A stretch of 64,000 nucleotides of DNA from an uncultured bacterium (GTDB lineage Bacteria; Verrucomicrobiota; Verrucomicrobiia; Verrucomicrobiales; V1-33), in contig CAIZWU010000198.1 in assembly GCA_903936775.1 (NCBI GenBank), positions 1 through 64,000 on the forward strand. The letters run 5' to 3'. The notes beneath the pieces were generated by a model, which saw only the letters and a list, made by a program, of their open reading frames with translations, was not told the origin of the DNA and did no database searches. The position numbers and the translations under genes were made by a program. Below are positions 7,834-17,255 of this stretch, in pieces; position 1 is the stretch's first letter; every line of letters begins with the position of its first letter.

Positions 7834-9927
7834 CTAGGCACTGGCTTCCGCCTGTGCCAGCACGGTGTCGAAGGGTACCTCCGAGAGCAGCCCAAAGCAG
7901 GCGTGTTTGGTCAGGCGGTCGCGCTGGGTGGCAGGACTGCTGATGCCGCAGAGAAAGCGGGCGAGTTGCCGGGGGTGCCGCAGGGCAGGGAGCCGCTCCC
8001 TGACGAGGTGGCGGATCTGTCCGGCTTCCTCCAACCGGATGGGCCGCGGCGCGGCCGCAGGCAGTGGGGCAGGGGATTTGTCAGGCGCCCGGCAGCGGGT
8101 GCAGTGACCGCAACCTGGCGCGCCGTCCTCGCCGAAATACGCCAACAGGCGGCGGCTGAGGCAATCCGGTGCGGTCAGGAAATCCAGCACCTCCTGCAGG
8201 CGCCGGCGGGCCGCGGTCTCCTGACTGGCTATGGTTGAGGCAAACTCCGTGATCCAGGCGGACGGCGGGCGGGTGGAATCATGATTAGTTAGTTGCCAGG
8301 TTTCCTGCCGCTCCTGGGGCCGGACCTGAAGATCGCCACAGGCTTCCAGTTCGCGGAGAAATTCAGCGAGGATTTCCGGTTCCGTTTCAAGGGCCTCCGC
8401 GGCGGTGCGCAAGTCTACCGGAATGCGGCCCCAAACCCGTTCCTTCTTTTCCAGCAGGTGCCTGATCCACGCCTGTTCCCGCCGGGGATGCCCAGCGGCC
8501 AGTTGTTCCTCGCGCCGGATCAATTTGACGCGGCAGGTCAGCCACGTGCTAGGGCCGGCGGTCATGATGCCGGCCATTTCCAAGCGGGCGAGTATGGTGT
8601 CCAGCACGGCGGGCCTGACATCAGCACGGCGGCTCAATTGCCAGCGGGAGAAGGAAGGATTCTGGCCTTGGCGCAGGAATGAATCGAGGCACAGGCGGAG
8701 GCCTTCAAGGGTGGGAGTGTCCCCGAGGATGTAGTTTTCCAGCACGGTCAGGTCCTCCGCCGAGGCGAGGACTTCGCCATGGGCGGACTTGCCGTCGCGT
8801 CCGGCGCGGCCGGTCTCCTGGAGATAATTTTCGAGGGAGCGGGGCAGGTCGTAGTGAAATACGGCCCGGACCCCCGGGAGATCGATGCCCATGCCAAAGG
8901 CGGTGGTGGCGACCATGACGGCACAGTGCCCAGACAAAAAAGCATCTTGCGCTTCGCTGCGCTGGTCATCGGGCAGTCCGGCATGGTAGGCCCTGGCCGC
9001 GAACCCGCTGCGTTGCAGGGCAGTGGCCACGGATTCGGCGGTTTCCTGGCGGGTCACATAAACGATCGCCGGCAGGCGTCCCGCGGCGGCCAGGCGTTTC
9101 GCGAGCACGGCGGGGCGGCGGGCTGCCAGGGTGGGATTGACGTGGAGCCGGAGATTGGGCCGGTCCATGGGTGTGCGCACCACCGCGTCTTCAGCCAGCT
9201 GGAAGGCCCGGCAGATCGAGGTTACAGCGGGAGGCGTCGCGGTGGCGGTCAGCGCGAGCAGCGGAACTCCGGGGAAAAGCTCCGGGAGGCGGGCGAGCCG
9301 CAGGTAGTCGGGGCGGAAGTTGTGGCCCCATTCCACGAGGCAATGGGCCTCATCGACCGCAATGAGCGGGCAGGACAAGGTGCGCAGGACCTCCAGGCAG
9401 GCTGGCCGGAGGAAGCGTTCAGGGGAAAGGTAGAGCAACTTCAGGCGCCCTGCCGCCAACTCAGCAAGGACGGCATCCTGCTCGGTCAGGGAAAGGGTGG
9501 AATCGAGCCGTGCCGCCGCGATACCCCGTTTCTGCAGGGCTTCCACCTGATCGCGCATCAGGGCGAGCAGTGGGGAGATCACGAGGGTGGTGCCGGGAAG
9601 GATGAGGGCAGGGACTTGGTAGCAAAGCGATTTACCTCCGCCGGTGGGGAGCAGGGCGAGGGTGGATTGCCGGGCGAGGAGGCGGGCCATGACCGCTTCC
9701 TGGCCGGGTCGGAAGTTTTTGTGGCCAAAGTGCTTTTTGAGGGCAGCCTTGGCTTTGGCGAGGGCTTTGGTGAGGGCTTTGGTTTTGAGTAACTCAGCAG
9801 GAGCTTCGTCCACCCCGGACCTGCGGTCCGGATCAGTTGGATGGACGAAGCTCCCTCTGAGTTCGTCGGAAGGCAGGGGGTTGCTGCCCACAGGCGGGAC
9901 GCCAGTGCTCCTATCTTTGTCCGTCAT
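7834..9927 (-). CDS. recQ: RecQ-family ATP-dependent DNA helicase
   Basis: LLPTGGGKSLCYQVPALI, VDEAHCLVEWGHNFRPDYLRL, ALTATATPPAV, QETGRAGRDGKS, Zn-binding C..C..C cluster. N-terminal ~50 codons are repeat-derived; see findings. Confidence 0.94.
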   Translation of the reverse strand: MTDKDRSTGVPPVGSNPLPSDELRGSFVHPTDPDRRSGVDEAPAELLKTKALTKALAKAKAALKKHFGHKNFRPGQEAVMARLLARQSTLALLPTGGGKSLCYQVPALILPGTTLVISPLLALMRDQVEALQKRGIAAARLDSTLSLTEQDAVLAELAAGRLKLLYLSPERFLRPACLEVLRTLSCPLIAVDEAHCLVEWGHNFRPDYLRLARLPELFPGVPLLALTATATPPAVTSICRAFQLAEDAVVRTPMDRPNLRLHVNPTLAARRPAVLAKRLAAAGRLPAIVYVTRQETAESVATALQRSGFAARAYHAGLPDDQRSEAQDAFLSGHCAVMVATTAFGMGIDLPGVRAVFHYDLPRSLENYLQETGRAGRDGKSAHGEVLASAEDLTVLENYILGDTPTLEGLRLCLDSFLRQGQNPSFSRWQLSRRADVRPAVLDTILARLEMAGIMTAGPSTWLTCRVKLIRREEQLAAGHPRREQAWIRHLLEKKERVWGRIPVDLRTAAEALETEPEILAEFLRELEACGDLQVRPQERQETWQLTNHDSTRPPSAWITEFASTIASQETAARRRLQEVLDFLTAPDCLSRRLLAYFGEDGAPGCGHCTRCRAPDKSPAPLPAAAPRPIRLEEAGQIRHLVRERLPALRHPRQLARFLCGISSPATQRDRLTKHACFGLLSEVPFDTVLAQAEASA
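9800..9854. repeat. Nested palindromic repeat inside the recQ 5' region
   Basis: Outer arms GGAGCTTCGTCCA (9800-9812) and TGGACGAAGCTCC (9842-9854) are perfect complements; inner CCGGACC-TGC-GGTCCGG (9816-9832). Confidence 0.85.
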
Positions 9928-10639
9928 ACCAGATGTCGCAGGATTCGCGGCGCTTCAGGGTCCGGCCGCCGCTGAGGATAGTCTTCAGCAGCCAGGCCAG
10001 ATGATGCCAGGGGTGGTGCATCTGGAGTTTCCGCGGGGAGGTGGGCATGGGGTGCTCCGTCAGGATTACGAATTCCTGCCGGTCGCGCCGGGCCAGTTTT
10101 TTGAGCTTCTTGGACAGGAAAATTTCCTCACCGGCAAAAAAGGCTGTGTCGAACCCACCCGCCTCCCGGAAGGCGGCGGTCCTGACAAACAGAAACGATC
10201 CCGCTGCGTAGCGGCAACGTGTGGAGATCCAATGCCAGATGGCCAGGGCGTTGCGGGCACCCCGGTCTTCCAGCGGCATGTCCAGGAGGCTGCCGCCGCC
10301 GAGGATGTGGGGATTCTGCAACGCCCGGGCCAGATCAGCGAAGAGTTCCCCGGAAGGCGTGGAGTCGGCGTCCACGAAGAGCAGCCATTCCCCGGTGGCT
10401 GCGGCGGCTCCGGTATTCCGCGCCCGGCCGATTTGGTTCACCAATTCAAAAACCACCTGGGCTCCATGGGCGACTGCCACTCTGCCGGTGCGGTCGGTGG
10501 AGTTGTTGTCACAGACGATCAATTCCCATGTGATCCCGGCCGGTTCCAGGGAGGCCACGGCGGCCGCACGAATTGCTGCCAAGGTATCCGGCAGCAATTT
10601 CTCCTCATTCCAGGCGGGGATGACAATAGCGAGGAACAT
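9911..10639 (-). CDS. Glycosyltransferase family 2
   Basis: MFLAIVIPAWNEEKLLPDTL, NNSTDRTGRVA, VDADSTPSGELF; start ATG at 10639. Confidence 0.9.
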   Translation of the reverse strand: MFLAIVIPAWNEEKLLPDTLAAIRAAAVASLEPAGITWELIVCDNNSTDRTGRVAVAHGAQVVFELVNQIGRARNTGAAAATGEWLLFVDADSTPSGELFADLARALQNPHILGGGSLLDMPLEDRGARNALAIWHWISTRCRYAAGSFLFVRTAAFREAGGFDTAFFAGEEIFLSKKLKKLARRDRQEFVILTEHPMPTSPRKLQMHHPWHHLAWLLKTILSGGRTLKRRESCDIWYDGQR

Positions 10640-10679
10640 GGGCGTGGAAAAATAGGGGGGAGGATCCTGGGCAGGAACG

Positions 10680-11063
10680 TTATAGGGGCGTTGGTGGTTT
10701 GGCGAAATAACGCACCATGGGCAGGCTTTTAAAATGCTCGTCCTGGGTCCAGAGCGTCGCTTTATGGCGCATCGCGGTGGCATAGATGAGGCTGTCCGCC
10801 AGCGGCAGCGGATAGCGCGCCGCTTCCAGCGCCAGCGGGCCATCCAAGTCGATCAGCCGGCCGCTTTGCATCAGGCAGGCGGCTTGGAGCGCGTCATCTT
10901 CACCGCGCTCCCGGAGAACTTTTTTGAAGACCTCATAAAGCGTGATGACCGGAATGATCAGGTTTTCCGCATCCTCAATGGCTGCCGCGAACAAGGGAGC
11001 GCGGTCGCTATCCGCAAAATATTCCAGCCAGCCGGAGGAGTCCACGACATTGGCCGCGCTCAC
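10680..11063 (-). CDS. PIN-domain toxin (VapC-like)
   Basis: VVDSSGWLEYF, TLYEVFKKVL and LPLADSLIYATAMRHKATLWTQDEHF carry PIN acidic residues; overlaps antitoxin by 4 bp. Confidence 0.88.
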   Translation of the reverse strand: MSAANVVDSSGWLEYFADSDRAPLFAAAIEDAENLIIPVITLYEVFKKVLRERGEDDALQAACLMQSGRLIDLDGPLALEAARYPLPLADSLIYATAMRHKATLWTQDEHFKSLPMVRYFAKPPTPL

Positions 11064-11266
11064 CGGCGGTCCTCCTCCCGGGGGAGGGTGGTGTCCATGC
11101 CCCGGAGGAAACCCCTCATCTGTTGAATGGGTCGGACCGGAATGAATTCCACCCGGTCGCCGTATCGCAACACCCGGAGCTTCTCACCCGCCGTCAAATG
11201 CAGCGCCTCCCGGATGGCCAGAGGAATGACAACCTGGAATTTCGGGGAAAGAGTGACGGTATCCAT
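11060..11266 (-). CDS. AbrB/MazE-family antitoxin
   Basis: MDTVTLSPKFQVVIPLAIREALHLTAGEKLRVL is a typical SpoVT-AbrB swapped-hairpin domain; directly upstream of the PIN gene. Confidence 0.9.
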   Translation of the reverse strand: MDTVTLSPKFQVVIPLAIREALHLTAGEKLRVLRYGDRVEFIPVRPIQQMRGFLRGMDTTLPREEDRR

Positions 11267-11434
11267 ATCGATAACGCTACAGTATGACGCAGGCTTGATC
11301 GATGCAAGTGTGCGAATCGGTCCCGTATTGGCTGGCGGTAAATGACGATCATGTTTATCAAAAACACAGCGTTCCGGACCGTTTTGGATTTGCTTTTGAA
11401 GGAAAATATTGAGCGGACAGATTGCCCGCCCGCC

Positions 11435-13312
11435 TCAGGTCTCGGCCGGAGCCTGTTCCATGGCAGCGAGGTCTTCGAGGGCTTTTTCCCAGCGTTCGGT
11501 AGTTTTGGTGAGGAGGTCCTGGACGTCCATGAGGCTGCGGTTCAGGCGCATCGCTTCGTGGGGTTTGTCATAGGTGGCGGGGAGTTCGAGTTCGAGGGCG
11601 AGGTCGGCTTGTTTTTTCTCGAGGTCGGTGATGAGTTTCTCCATCTCGGAGACGGATTTTTTAAGGTTCCGTTTGGTGGCGAGGGCGGCTTCGCGGCGTT
11701 GGTTTTCGGCCTTTTTTTCCTCGCGGGTTTTGAAGAGTTTGACGGGTTCGGCGGCAGCGGCCGGGATGACTTCTCCGGCGCGGGAATCGGTCAGGGCTTC
11801 GCCGGAGACGAGGGAGGCGCGCCCGGAGGTCTGGTTGGATTTTTCGAGATAATATTGATAGTCCCCGGCGTAGGAGGTGAGCTTGCCGGCACTGATGTGG
11901 AGGACGGTGGTGGCGAGTTTGCGGATGAAGTGGACATCGTGACTGATGAAGATGAGGGTGCCGGTGAAGGCTTCCATGGCACCGATGAGGGCGTCGATAC
12001 TGGCCATGTCCAGGTGCGTGGTCGGTTCATCCATCAGGAGCAGATTCGGCGGGTCGAGCAGCAGTTTGCACAGGGAAAGGCGGCTTTTCTCCCCCCCGCT
12101 GAGGACCCCGACGGGTTTGAAGACATCTTCGCCGCTGAAGAGGAAACTACCGAGGAGATTGCGCACCATCTGCTCGGGGACGTGGTTTTCCAGGTCCATG
12201 GCTTCGGCGAGGACGGTGCGGTTCATCTGGAGGGTTTCCTGACGATTCTGCGCGAAGTAACCGACGCGGACATTGTGGCCGGGGATGCGTTCGCCGCTCT
12301 GGGGAACGAGGACGCCGGCGAGGATCTTCAGCAGCGTGGATTTTCCAGCACCGTTAGGACCGACAAGGACGGTGCGTTGGCCGCGCTCAGCTTCGAAGTT
12401 CAGGCCTTCATAGATTTTCAGCTCAGGATAGGAGAATTCCACGTCTTTCAGGTTGATGGCCCGGATGCCGCTGCGGGGCGGTTGGGGGAATCGGAAGGCG
12501 ACGGTTTTCGCGGCGGCCATGGGCGCGGCGATTTTCTCCATGGCATCGATTTGCTTCAGCTTGGACTGGGCCTGCGCGGCTTTGCTGGCTTTGGCGCGGA
12601 AGCGGTCGGCGAAGTCCTGGAGCTTTTTGATTTCGCGCTGCTGGTTTTCGTAAGCGGCGAGGTGCTGCTCTTCCCGGGCAATTTTTTCGCGGCAATAGGA
12701 TTCGTAATTGCCAGTGTAGAAGTTGAGCCGCTCGTGGGCGATCTCGACGACTTTTTTGATGAGCTGGTTGAGAAATTCCCGGTCGTGGGAAATCATCAGA
12801 ATACCGCCCGGATAGGTTTTCAGATACTCCTGGAACCAGCCGAGGGATTCGAGGTCGAGGTGATTGGTGGGTTCGTCGAGGAGGAGGAGATCCGGTTCCT
12901 GGACGAGGAGACGGGCCAGGTGGGCGCGCATCACCCAGCCGCCACTGAGGGCTTTGGCGGGGCGGTTGAAGTCGGATTCCCGGAAGGCGAGGCCGCGCAG
13001 GATGCGTTTGGCTTTGGGTTCGGCTTCCCAGCCGAGGGAATCGGCCATGTGGGAGGTGGCCATTTCCAGCACCGTTTCATCTCCCACGGGGGCGCTTTCC
13101 TGCGGAAGATAACCGAAAGTGACGCCACGTTCGAGCAGGACCTTGCCGGAGTCGGGCGCTTCCTCCCCGAGGATGATGCTGAAGAGGGTGGACTTGCCGG
13201 CGCCGTTGGGACCGACGAGGCCAAGGCGGTCGCCCCTCATGAGTTGGAGGGAGGCCTGATCGAAGAGGACGCGGCCGGCGTAGGCTTTGCTGATGTTATT
13301 GAGTTGAAGCAT
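11435..13312 (-). CDS. ABC-F family ATP-binding protein (Uup/EttA-like)
   Basis: Two ABC domains: GPNGAGKSTLFSIIL / LSGGWVMRAHLARLLVQEPDLLLLDEPTNHLD and GPNGAGKSTLLKIL / LSGGEKSRLSLCKLLLDPPNLLLMDEPTTHLD; no TM. Confidence 0.94.
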   Translation of the reverse strand: MLQLNNISKAYAGRVLFDQASLQLMRGDRLGLVGPNGAGKSTLFSIILGEEAPDSGKVLLERGVTFGYLPQESAPVGDETVLEMATSHMADSLGWEAEPKAKRILRGLAFRESDFNRPAKALSGGWVMRAHLARLLVQEPDLLLLDEPTNHLDLESLGWFQEYLKTYPGGILMISHDREFLNQLIKKVVEIAHERLNFYTGNYESYCREKIAREEQHLAAYENQQREIKKLQDFADRFRAKASKAAQAQSKLKQIDAMEKIAAPMAAAKTVAFRFPQPPRSGIRAINLKDVEFSYPELKIYEGLNFEAERGQRTVLVGPNGAGKSTLLKILAGVLVPQSGERIPGHNVRVGYFAQNRQETLQMNRTVLAEAMDLENHVPEQMVRNLLGSFLFSGEDVFKPVGVLSGGEKSRLSLCKLLLDPPNLLLMDEPTTHLDMASIDALIGAMEAFTGTLIFISHDVHFIRKLATTVLHISAGKLTSYAGDYQYYLEKSNQTSGRASLVSGEALTDSRAGEVIPAAAAEPVKLFKTREEKKAENQRREAALATKRNLKKSVSEMEKLITDLEKKQADLALELELPATYDKPHEAMRLNRSLMDVQDLLTKTTERWEKALEDLAAMEQAPAET

Positions 13313-13397
13313 GGAGGGGGAAAGAAGCGCGCAATGTCTCCGTTCCGCCCTCCAATGCAAGGCACCAATGCCGTTTCTGGGCCGGGACGTTCCGCGC

Positions 13398-16328
13398 TTA
13401 CTTGAGCGTCATCAGAAAGGCCTTCACGTCTTCCAATTCCTGGGGCTTCAGGATCAGGCCCATCGGAGGCATCGGGGAAACCGGGGTGGCGGTGTAGGAT
13501 TCGGACAGTTTGGCGTTGGGTTCAATGAGGCTTTCGGTGATGTAGGCCGCGTCCTTGCGGGTGGCGAGGCCATCGAGGGGTGGGCCGACCGCACTGCCTT
13601 TACCACCAAGCATATGGCAGTTCACACAACCAGCGACGGGGTGTTTCCAGAAGATGTCCGCGCCACGTTTGGCGTCTCCCGCGACCGCGGTGTCGGTTTC
13701 AGCTTCGGGGATGAGTTCGCAGAATTTGACATCATCAAAGTGGCTGTCGCCCTTGGCCACGTGGAGCAGATTGATGCTGGCTTTGGTGGCGCTGCCGCTG
13801 TTGTAGGTGACTTCCACCTGGGTCCAATCAGCATTGCGGGTGACTTTCTCGGTCTCATGACGGTTCAGATGGTCATTCAGACTCACCTTGCCGCGCAGGT
13901 TGTTGGTTTTAATCCACGCGCTGAGGCGGTATTCGGTGTTCGGCTTCAGTTCCACGTCGGCATACAGGCTGGTGTCCGCCGGGCTGTTGGTGATGCAGCG
14001 CACGGATTTGCTGCCGCTGTGGGTCCAGCCAGCCAAGCTTACAGTGGACCATTTGGCCGATTGGTTGGCTGGAATATCCTGATAGTCGCGGCGTTTCCAG
14101 CCTTCGGGCAATCCATCGCTGCCGGTGGTTTCGAAGCTGGGATTTGGCAGCAGGTTGGGTCCTTCCGTGGAGGCTTCCGCCTGGTGTTTTTTCAAAAGCA
14201 GGCGGGAGGCATCCTTCAGCCATTCATCGGATTTCACCTCCGCATTCAGGGCGAGCTGTTTCACGAGGGTTTTGATCTCGGGGGTGGTGGGGAATTCCGC
14301 CAGTTTGACAAAAGCCGCAAGACGCGTGGTGAGGTCAGGATCATTCACCACTCCGGAGCCGAAGTAGCGGGCGATGGAAGCCGGATCATTGCCGAGGGCG
14401 CGGACGGCATTGCGGCGCAGGCGGGCATCCTTGGCATAAAGTGCCGCGGTGAAGGTGGCGTCATCGAGGGCTCCGAGGCCCTGCAGCGACCACAAGGCAT
14501 GCAAAGCTGCGACTGATCCATCGTTGGCGATAACCAGCTGCTTCAAGGCTTCGGCTGCGGAGGCGTGTTTGCCTTCAACCAGCAAACGCTGGGCGGTAAG
14601 GCGGCGTTCCTGCACGGAGGAAGACAGACCCGCCACCAGGGAAGCCGGTTCCTTGGCATTGAGTTGGACGGGCTGGTTGGGCTGGGCGGCTTTGTTCCAG
14701 GTCACGCGGTAGATGCGGCCCCGGGAGTGATCGCGCAGGTCGTTTTTGTGCGCCCCGCCGACGCCGGTTTCCGCTTTGTAGCCGCCCCGGTCCTCGGTCG
14801 GGGTGGGATTGTGCTGGATGATGAAGTTTTGCCAGTCAGCGACCCAGACGGCGCCGTCCGGCCCCACCTCGGCAAAGACCGGCGACATCCACTCGTCGCT
14901 GCTGGCCAGCAGGTTGAAGCCATCGCCAGCGACGGCTCCGGCCCCGGCGGCTTTCACGTCCATCAGGGAAACCGTCTTCATGGTCGGCTCGCAGACCATC
15001 GCCATGCCCTGCAGGCGCGGAGGGAGTTTGTCGGATTCGATGAAGCTCGAACCGGCGGCGGCAGTGTAGCCGCCCATCACATCCACCTGACGGAAATTGG
15101 GGGTGATGGTGTGGACTTTTTCCTCCAGATTGATCTTCTTCGCCGTCATCACACGCTGGCCGGGCGGGACTACTGTGGCCGGGATGCCGCCGTAGAACAG
15201 AGGCGCCCCATTGGCCGTGCCGCCGTATTGATCGCCCGCCGCATTGGCGCTGTGACCCCAGGAGTTGTTGGTGAACTGATGGAGAAACTCGAGGGCGGAG
15301 CCGTCCCCCTTGAAACGGTAGGTGCCCTGGGTGAACCGTTGGCGTTGCCCGCCGACTTCGCCATCAAAGGCGGAATAACCGACGCACCCGTAGAACCAGT
15401 TGTCGATCCCGTAGTGCAGGTTGTTGGCCTGGGCGTGGGTGTCGCCGATGCCCCAGCCCGTGATCAGATCTTCCCTCGCATCGGCTTTGTCGTCCCCGTT
15501 GGTGTCCTTGAGGAAAAGAAAGCGCGGGGGCTGCGACACGATCAGTCCCCCATTGGCGAAGACCAGACTAGTGGGAATGTTCAGATTCTCCGCGAAGACG
15601 GTGAACTTGTCGGCCTTGCCGTCGCCGTTGGTGTCCTCACAGATTTTGATGCGGTCGTTTCCTTTGCCCTCCGGGGCCACTCCATGGGGATAGTCGCTGG
15701 TTTCAGCGACCCAGCAGCGGCCCCGGTCATCCCACGCGAGGGCGATCGGTTTGGTGATATCCGGCTCGCTGGCGAAGAGTTCCAGCTTCAGGTCGGGAGC
15801 CACCTGGGTGCGCTCCATGCTGCCTTTGACGCTGAGCGGATGTTGGAAAGTGAGGGGCTGCGGGCGCTTTTCGTAGTTGGCCACGTTGGGATTGGCCTCG
15901 CGTTTCTCGGGTTCGCGCTGGGAGAGGAGGGCCTGCCATTCCGCACGGCGGGTGGCCCCGGCCGCACTGAGGAGTTTTTCCTGCAGTGGCTTAAGAAATT
16001 CCGTCGTGCCCAGGGTGGCCCCGTCTCCGGCAAAGGACTCAATGACCAGCTTCGTTTTGTCGGCGCTGGCGAGGGCCGGGAAGCGGTCCGCGGCGCCCTC
16101 CACCAGCACGGCATCAAATTGCCCCACACTCTCCGCCGTCACTTGTGCCGGGTTGGAGGCGTAATCGAACCAAACGGCGTCGCGTCCCAATTCCCGCATC
16201 AGAATGTGACAGTGGTCCCGGCTGGCCGGGGAACTGTCCCCGAGGAATAATACGCGGAGAGGCGACGGTGCCGCGGCGGCAAAAGCAGGAAGGGCCAAAG
16301 TGAAGGCGAGGGATAGTGAACGTTTCAT
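13398..16328 (-). CDS. PVC-type membrane-bound dehydrogenase/haem-binding protein (ThuA-like N-terminus, beta-propeller, HEAT-like region, CBM-like domain, cytochrome c)
   Basis: Signal peptide; MERTQVAPDLKLELFASEPDITKPIALAWDDRGRCWV; NLLPNPSFETTGSDGLPEGW (CBM-like); CVNCHMLGGKGSAVGPPLDG (c-type haem). Confidence 0.88.
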   Translation of the reverse strand: MKRSLSLAFTLALPAFAAAAPSPLRVLFLGDSSPASRDHCHILMRELGRDAVWFDYASNPAQVTAESVGQFDAVLVEGAADRFPALASADKTKLVIESFAGDGATLGTTEFLKPLQEKLLSAAGATRRAEWQALLSQREPEKREANPNVANYEKRPQPLTFQHPLSVKGSMERTQVAPDLKLELFASEPDITKPIALAWDDRGRCWVAETSDYPHGVAPEGKGNDRIKICEDTNGDGKADKFTVFAENLNIPTSLVFANGGLIVSQPPRFLFLKDTNGDDKADAREDLITGWGIGDTHAQANNLHYGIDNWFYGCVGYSAFDGEVGGQRQRFTQGTYRFKGDGSALEFLHQFTNNSWGHSANAAGDQYGGTANGAPLFYGGIPATVVPPGQRVMTAKKINLEEKVHTITPNFRQVDVMGGYTAAAGSSFIESDKLPPRLQGMAMVCEPTMKTVSLMDVKAAGAGAVAGDGFNLLASSDEWMSPVFAEVGPDGAVWVADWQNFIIQHNPTPTEDRGGYKAETGVGGAHKNDLRDHSRGRIYRVTWNKAAQPNQPVQLNAKEPASLVAGLSSSVQERRLTAQRLLVEGKHASAAEALKQLVIANDGSVAALHALWSLQGLGALDDATFTAALYAKDARLRRNAVRALGNDPASIARYFGSGVVNDPDLTTRLAAFVKLAEFPTTPEIKTLVKQLALNAEVKSDEWLKDASRLLLKKHQAEASTEGPNLLPNPSFETTGSDGLPEGWKRRDYQDIPANQSAKWSTVSLAGWTHSGSKSVRCITNSPADTSLYADVELKPNTEYRLSAWIKTNNLRGKVSLNDHLNRHETEKVTRNADWTQVEVTYNSGSATKASINLLHVAKGDSHFDDVKFCELIPEAETDTAVAGDAKRGADIFWKHPVAGCVNCHMLGGKGSAVGPPLDGLATRKDAAYITESLIEPNAKLSESYTATPVSPMPPMGLILKPQELEDVKAFLMTLK

Positions 16329-16481
16329 GTGGTGGCTGAAAAATATCGGGAGTAAGCAATCAGAAATGTTTTATACACGAAGGCCCAGCCGAAAATCCCG
16401 CCTCTTTTATATAAAATTGCGCAGCCCCGCCGCCTGTTGCCCCGGACGGAGGTTTGAAACTGCCAGCGCCGGGACTCAGAC

Positions 16482-16519
16482 TCCTCCCTCATGCATCCTC
16501 CCTCATGCATCCTCCTTCA
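16482..16519. repeat. 14-bp tandem repeat, ~2.7 copies
   Basis: TCCTCCCTCATGCA TCCTCCCTCATGCA TCCTCCTTCA read directly. Confidence 0.85.
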
Positions 16520-16744
16520 CAATGCTGCGGCGCGCTGCGCCTGAACGTTGGCACCACCTGGCGGGCAGCGGCGGCCGCATGTTGGATCGGCAGTGCCGGT
16601 CCGGCCCTCGCGGGGGGCGGTCCTCAGGGCCTGAACAATCGGGCTTGGAAACGCCTCCTGCTTGCGAACCAGGTGCATCATTTCGTCACCCTGAGGGCTA
16701 ACAATAGACTGCGCGGCGTGGATAAGTGAGCCGGCTTTGGCGGA

Positions 16745-17187
16745 TCGGGTTTGAAGCCGGAAGGGCAGGGACGCTTTTCCACCGCCATCGAACCGTGGGG
16801 ACATTGGGGTGCCTGGACCCCGCCGGGCGGCTGGAATTTATACGGTTTTTGGCACGAAAAGAAACCCGCCAAGGACGGCAAGTTCCGGGGGAATTCCTTT
16901 GCCCTGCCGCCCGCCCTCATCCCGCATGGCCAATGGATCAGCGCTGAATTCGTGCTGAAGCATAACACCCCCGGGCAGCCGGATGGGGAAGAGGCCTTCT
17001 GGATCGACGGCCAGATCCAGGGCACTGGAAAGGCATCAACTGGCGCACCACCGAAGGCCTCAAGGCCAACGCCCCAACCCTGGAATCCTGCATCACCGAC
17101 CGCTGGACGAAGCAGGCCGAGAATGTGGTGTCCTTCGTCAGCGTCGTCATTGCGAAACGTTATATCGGCCCGGTGGCGCGGAACTAG
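16745..17187 (+). pseudogene. Frameshifted remnant of a secreted concanavalin/LamG-like (polysaccharide-lyase-like) family protein
   Basis: Frame 2 ...GHWGAWTPPGGWNLYGFWHE...NTPGQPDGEEAFWIDGQIQG continues in frame 1 as HWKGINWRTTEGLKANAPTLESCITDRWTKQAENVVSFVSVVIAKRYIGPVARN*; frame break near 17021-17023; no proper 5' end. Confidence 0.75.
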
Positions 17188-17255
17188 CCTTGCAAGGTGC
17201 CCGGTCCATCCCGGGATTGCGAGGGACGCCCCGTGGCCCATGCTTGCCATCATCC

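Noticed and set aside
11342-13405. 687-aa plus-strand ORF (Phe/Gly/Glu-rich) opposite the ABC-F gene
   Set aside because: The minus strand carries two complete ABC domains.
14565-16250. 561-aa plus-strand ORF opposite the PVC dehydrogenase
   Set aside because: Antisense of a gene with a clear haem motif and propeller.
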